Origin: Geothermobacter sp964501815
Lineage (GTDB): Bacteria > Desulfobacterota > Desulfuromonadia > Desulfuromonadales > Geothermobacteraceae
Length of the DNA: 36,043 nt
Direction of reading: 5' to 3'
NCBI GenBank assembly: GCA_964501815.1
Contig: CAZCUR010000018.1
Coordinates: 1 to 36,043, forward strand
Within the stretch, counting starts at the first letter, position 1, and each line of letters opens with the position of its first letter. The position numbers were made by a program, and so were the translations under genes. The notes beneath the pieces are model-generated. The model had not been told where the DNA came from and made no database searches. It was given only the letters and a program-made list of their open reading frames with translations. Positions 34,571 through 36,043 of the stretch are shown in pieces.

Positions 34571-35638
34571 TCAGACTTCCATCACCCAGCCGTACCTGTC
34601 TTCAATGCGGCCATACTGGATGCCGGTCAGGGTATCGTACAGCTTGCGGGTCACCTCGCCGGTCGTCTGACCATCTCCGATCATGACGGTCTTGCCCTGA
34701 TAGGTAAACTGCCCCACCGGAGACACAACCACCGCCGTCCCGGTGCCGAAGGCCTCGGTCAGGCGGCCCGACTCGACCCCTTCGAAAATCTCATCGACAG
34801 TCAGGGCACGCTCCTCCACCTCAATCCCCATATCCTGGGCCAGACGCAGAATCGAACGGCGGGTAATACCGTCGAGAATGGTGCCGTGCAGCGGCGAGGT
34901 CACCAGCTTGCCGTCAAAGATGAAGCACATGTTCATGCTGCCGACCTCTTCGACGTGGCGCTTGTTTTTGGCGTCAAGCCAAAGCACCTGATCATAGCCC
35001 TGCTCTGCAGCCTCACGGGCGGCATAGAGGCTGGCGGCGTAGTTGCCGCCGGTTTTGACTTCTCCGGTGCCGCCGTGGGCCGCGCGGACATAAAAATCGG
35101 AGATCCAGATCTTGACCGGAGCCAGTCCTCCCTTGTAGTAGGCACCGACCGGTGACAGGATGACGTAACAGAGATACTGGTCAGCCGGCCGGACCCCCAG
35201 CATCGGTTCGGTGGCGATCATGGTCGGGCGGATGTAAAGACTGGTACCAATGCTGTGCGGCACCCAGCGCTGCTCCAGCTTCACCAGCTGGCGGATGGCG
35301 TCGAGAAAGAAGGCTTCGTCCACTTCGGGCATGCACATGCGCCGGGCACTGCGATTGAAACGGGCGACATTGTCGGCCGGCCGGAACAGGGCCACGGAGT
35401 CGTCATCGCGCCGGAAGGCCTTGAGCCCCTCAAAGATTTCCTGGGCGTAGTGCAGAACCATGGCCGCCGGGTCAAGAGAGAAGGGTCCGTAGGGCTGGAT
35501 ACGGGCCGAATGCCAGCCACGGCCGCGGTCATACTCCATGACAAACATGCGGTCGGTAAACTGCTTGCCGAACACCAGGCTGGACTCATCCCCAATCCCC
35601 GGTTTGGGGTTTTCGATGGGAAGAACTTCGATTTGCAT
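34571..35638 (-). CDS. ilvE: Branched-chain amino acid aminotransferase
   Basis: A 355-residue PLP enzyme of fold type IV that transaminates branched-chain 2-oxo acids with glutamate, the last step of Leu, Ile and Val synthesis. The length and motifs fit the BCAT group II (eukaryote-like) branch: ALHYAQ-type MVLHYAQEIFEGLKAF, the PLP lysine K195 in GEVKTGGNYAASL, and EEVGSMN and LTEAFGTGTA at the C-terminal side. The ATG follows GGAGG with 6-base spacing. It is monocistronic, ended by a strong terminator. Its use of glutamate links it loosely with the glutamate synthase operon next door. A small palindrome ATATGG/CCATAT (35655-35674) lies in its leader or promoter. Confidence 0.94.
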   Translation of the reverse strand: MQIEVLPIENPKPGIGDESSLVFGKQFTDRMFVMEYDRGRGWHSARIQPYGPFSLDPAAMVLHYAQEIFEGLKAFRRDDDSVALFRPADNVARFNRSARRMCMPEVDEAFFLDAIRQLVKLEQRWVPHSIGTSLYIRPTMIATEPMLGVRPADQYLCYVILSPVGAYYKGGLAPVKIWISDFYVRAAHGGTGEVKTGGNYAASLYAAREAAEQGYDQVLWLDAKNKRHVEEVGSMNMCFIFDGKLVTSPLHGTILDGITRRSILRLAQDMGIEVEERALTVDEIFEGVESGRLTEAFGTGTAVVVSPVGQFTYQGKTVMIGDGQTTGEVTRKLYDTLTGIQYGRIEDRYGWVMEV

Positions 35639-35734
35639 GACGGCCTCCGTGGAAATATGGAATAATCGCCATATCTAGCACAGAGACTCAAGCGACGGCA
35701 ATACATCCCGGCAAAACCAGGCCAGGACGGCAGC

Positions 35735-36043
35735 ATGGAACCTTGCAGCTACAAGGAATTTGTCACAGCCCTGAAAACTCTGGGATTGACCCCGGAGGAT
35801 CGTCCCACCCTCGCCGACATCAGGAACCGCTATCGGCGCCGCGCGCGCAAGCTCCACCCTGACAGCGCCCCGCAGGCCGAAGATGCCGAAGCCATCCGTC
35901 AGCTGACAGCGGCCTGGCGCCTTGTGCGCAGCTACTGCGACACCTATCGTTTCAACCTGTCTGAAGAGGAATTCTACCGGCAAAACCCCGAGGCGCACCT
36001 GTTGCGGCAGTTCGACCAGGACCCGCGCTGGGGCGGACTGAAG
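35735..36043 (+). CDS. J-domain (DnaJ-like) protein, N-terminal part
   Basis: An open frame starts at the ATG at 35735 (AGGA upstream) and runs without a stop to the window end, 103 codons. Its start is a J-domain: SYKEFVTALKTLGLTPEDR, then a basic helix (RNRYRRRARKLHPD) with HPD at 41-43 and a third helix (AIRQLTAAWRLVRSY). The protein would stimulate a DnaK-type ATPase or be a J-like scaffold. The later part (EEEFYRQNPEAHLLRQFDQDPRWGG) does not match the Gly/Phe or zinc-finger regions of true DnaJ, so it is a J-protein of another class. The C-terminus is outside the window. It is divergent from ilvE. Confidence 0.75.
   Translation, partial: MEPCSYKEFVTALKTLGLTPEDRPTLADIRNRYRRRARKLHPDSAPQAEDAEAIRQLTAAWRLVRSYCDTYRFNLSEEEFYRQNPEAHLLRQFDQDPRWGGLK

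Overview
The window is GC-rich bacterial chromosome with tightly packed genes and no phage, transposase, tRNA, rRNA or CRISPR array that I can see. The gene mix suggests an anaerobic member of the Desulfuromonadia (Desulfuromonas/Geobacter/Pelobacter relatives, formerly Deltaproteobacteria). It includes a five-heme cytochrome c beside an NHL-repeat lipoprotein, an archaeal-type split glutamate synthase, a receiver-DUF4388-J-domain-TPR regulator, and HD-GYP, PilZ and RsbU-like signalling proteins. The assignment rests on gene content only.

Layout. 1-5928 (+): gatB, mtnA and glnE. 5982-7880 (+): a multidomain response regulator. 7901-9392 (-): a PP2C/RsbU-like phosphatase followed by a PilZ protein. 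9596-10372 (-): ttcA. 10447-16877 (-): a drug or solvent efflux operon in the order TetR repressor, outer-membrane lipoprotein, periplasmic adaptor, RND pump. A perfect 16-bp palindrome lies inside the probable tetR promoter. 17024-18835 (+): a CLC chloride channel with CBS domains. 18820-20558 (-): pentaheme cytochrome and NHL lipoprotein. 20880-27126 (+): YceI protein, type III polyketide synthase, FAD monooxygenase, MMPL/RND exporter, UbiE-type methyltransferase and Nudix hydrolase, all overlapping or nearly touching. 27114-28439 (-): HD-GYP protein. 28440-29092: gene-free, repeat- and hairpin-rich. 29093-34273 (-): three-gene glutamate synthase with a good sigma-54 promoter match. 34571-35638 (-): branched-chain aminotransferase with a clear terminator. 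35735-end (+): start of a J-domain protein.

The most interesting system is the 20880-26653 operon. A type III PKS with an intact Cys-His-Asn triad, a flavin hydroxylase and a UbiE-like methyltransferase form the enzyme set that makes methylated alkylquinones (phenolic lipids) in the Streptomyces griseus srs operon, and related sets make polyketide quinones in mycobacteria. Here the set is joined, by translational overlaps, to a YceI periplasmic lipid/quinone-binding protein and a lipid-type RND exporter, and it is transcribed divergently from a multiheme cytochrome. I infer a made-and-exported quinone or phenolic lipid, possibly linked to extracytoplasmic electron transfer. The product and any redox role are untested.

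Nitrogen metabolism is the second theme: glnE modifies glutamine synthetase, and the glutamate synthase operon appears to be under sigma-54 control. Intergenic DNA carries several distinctive structures: an 8-nt-periodic inverted repeat before mtnA, a 7-nt tandem array inside the glutamate synthase operon, a 122-bp near-palindrome directly after that operon, and a cluster of hairpins next to it.
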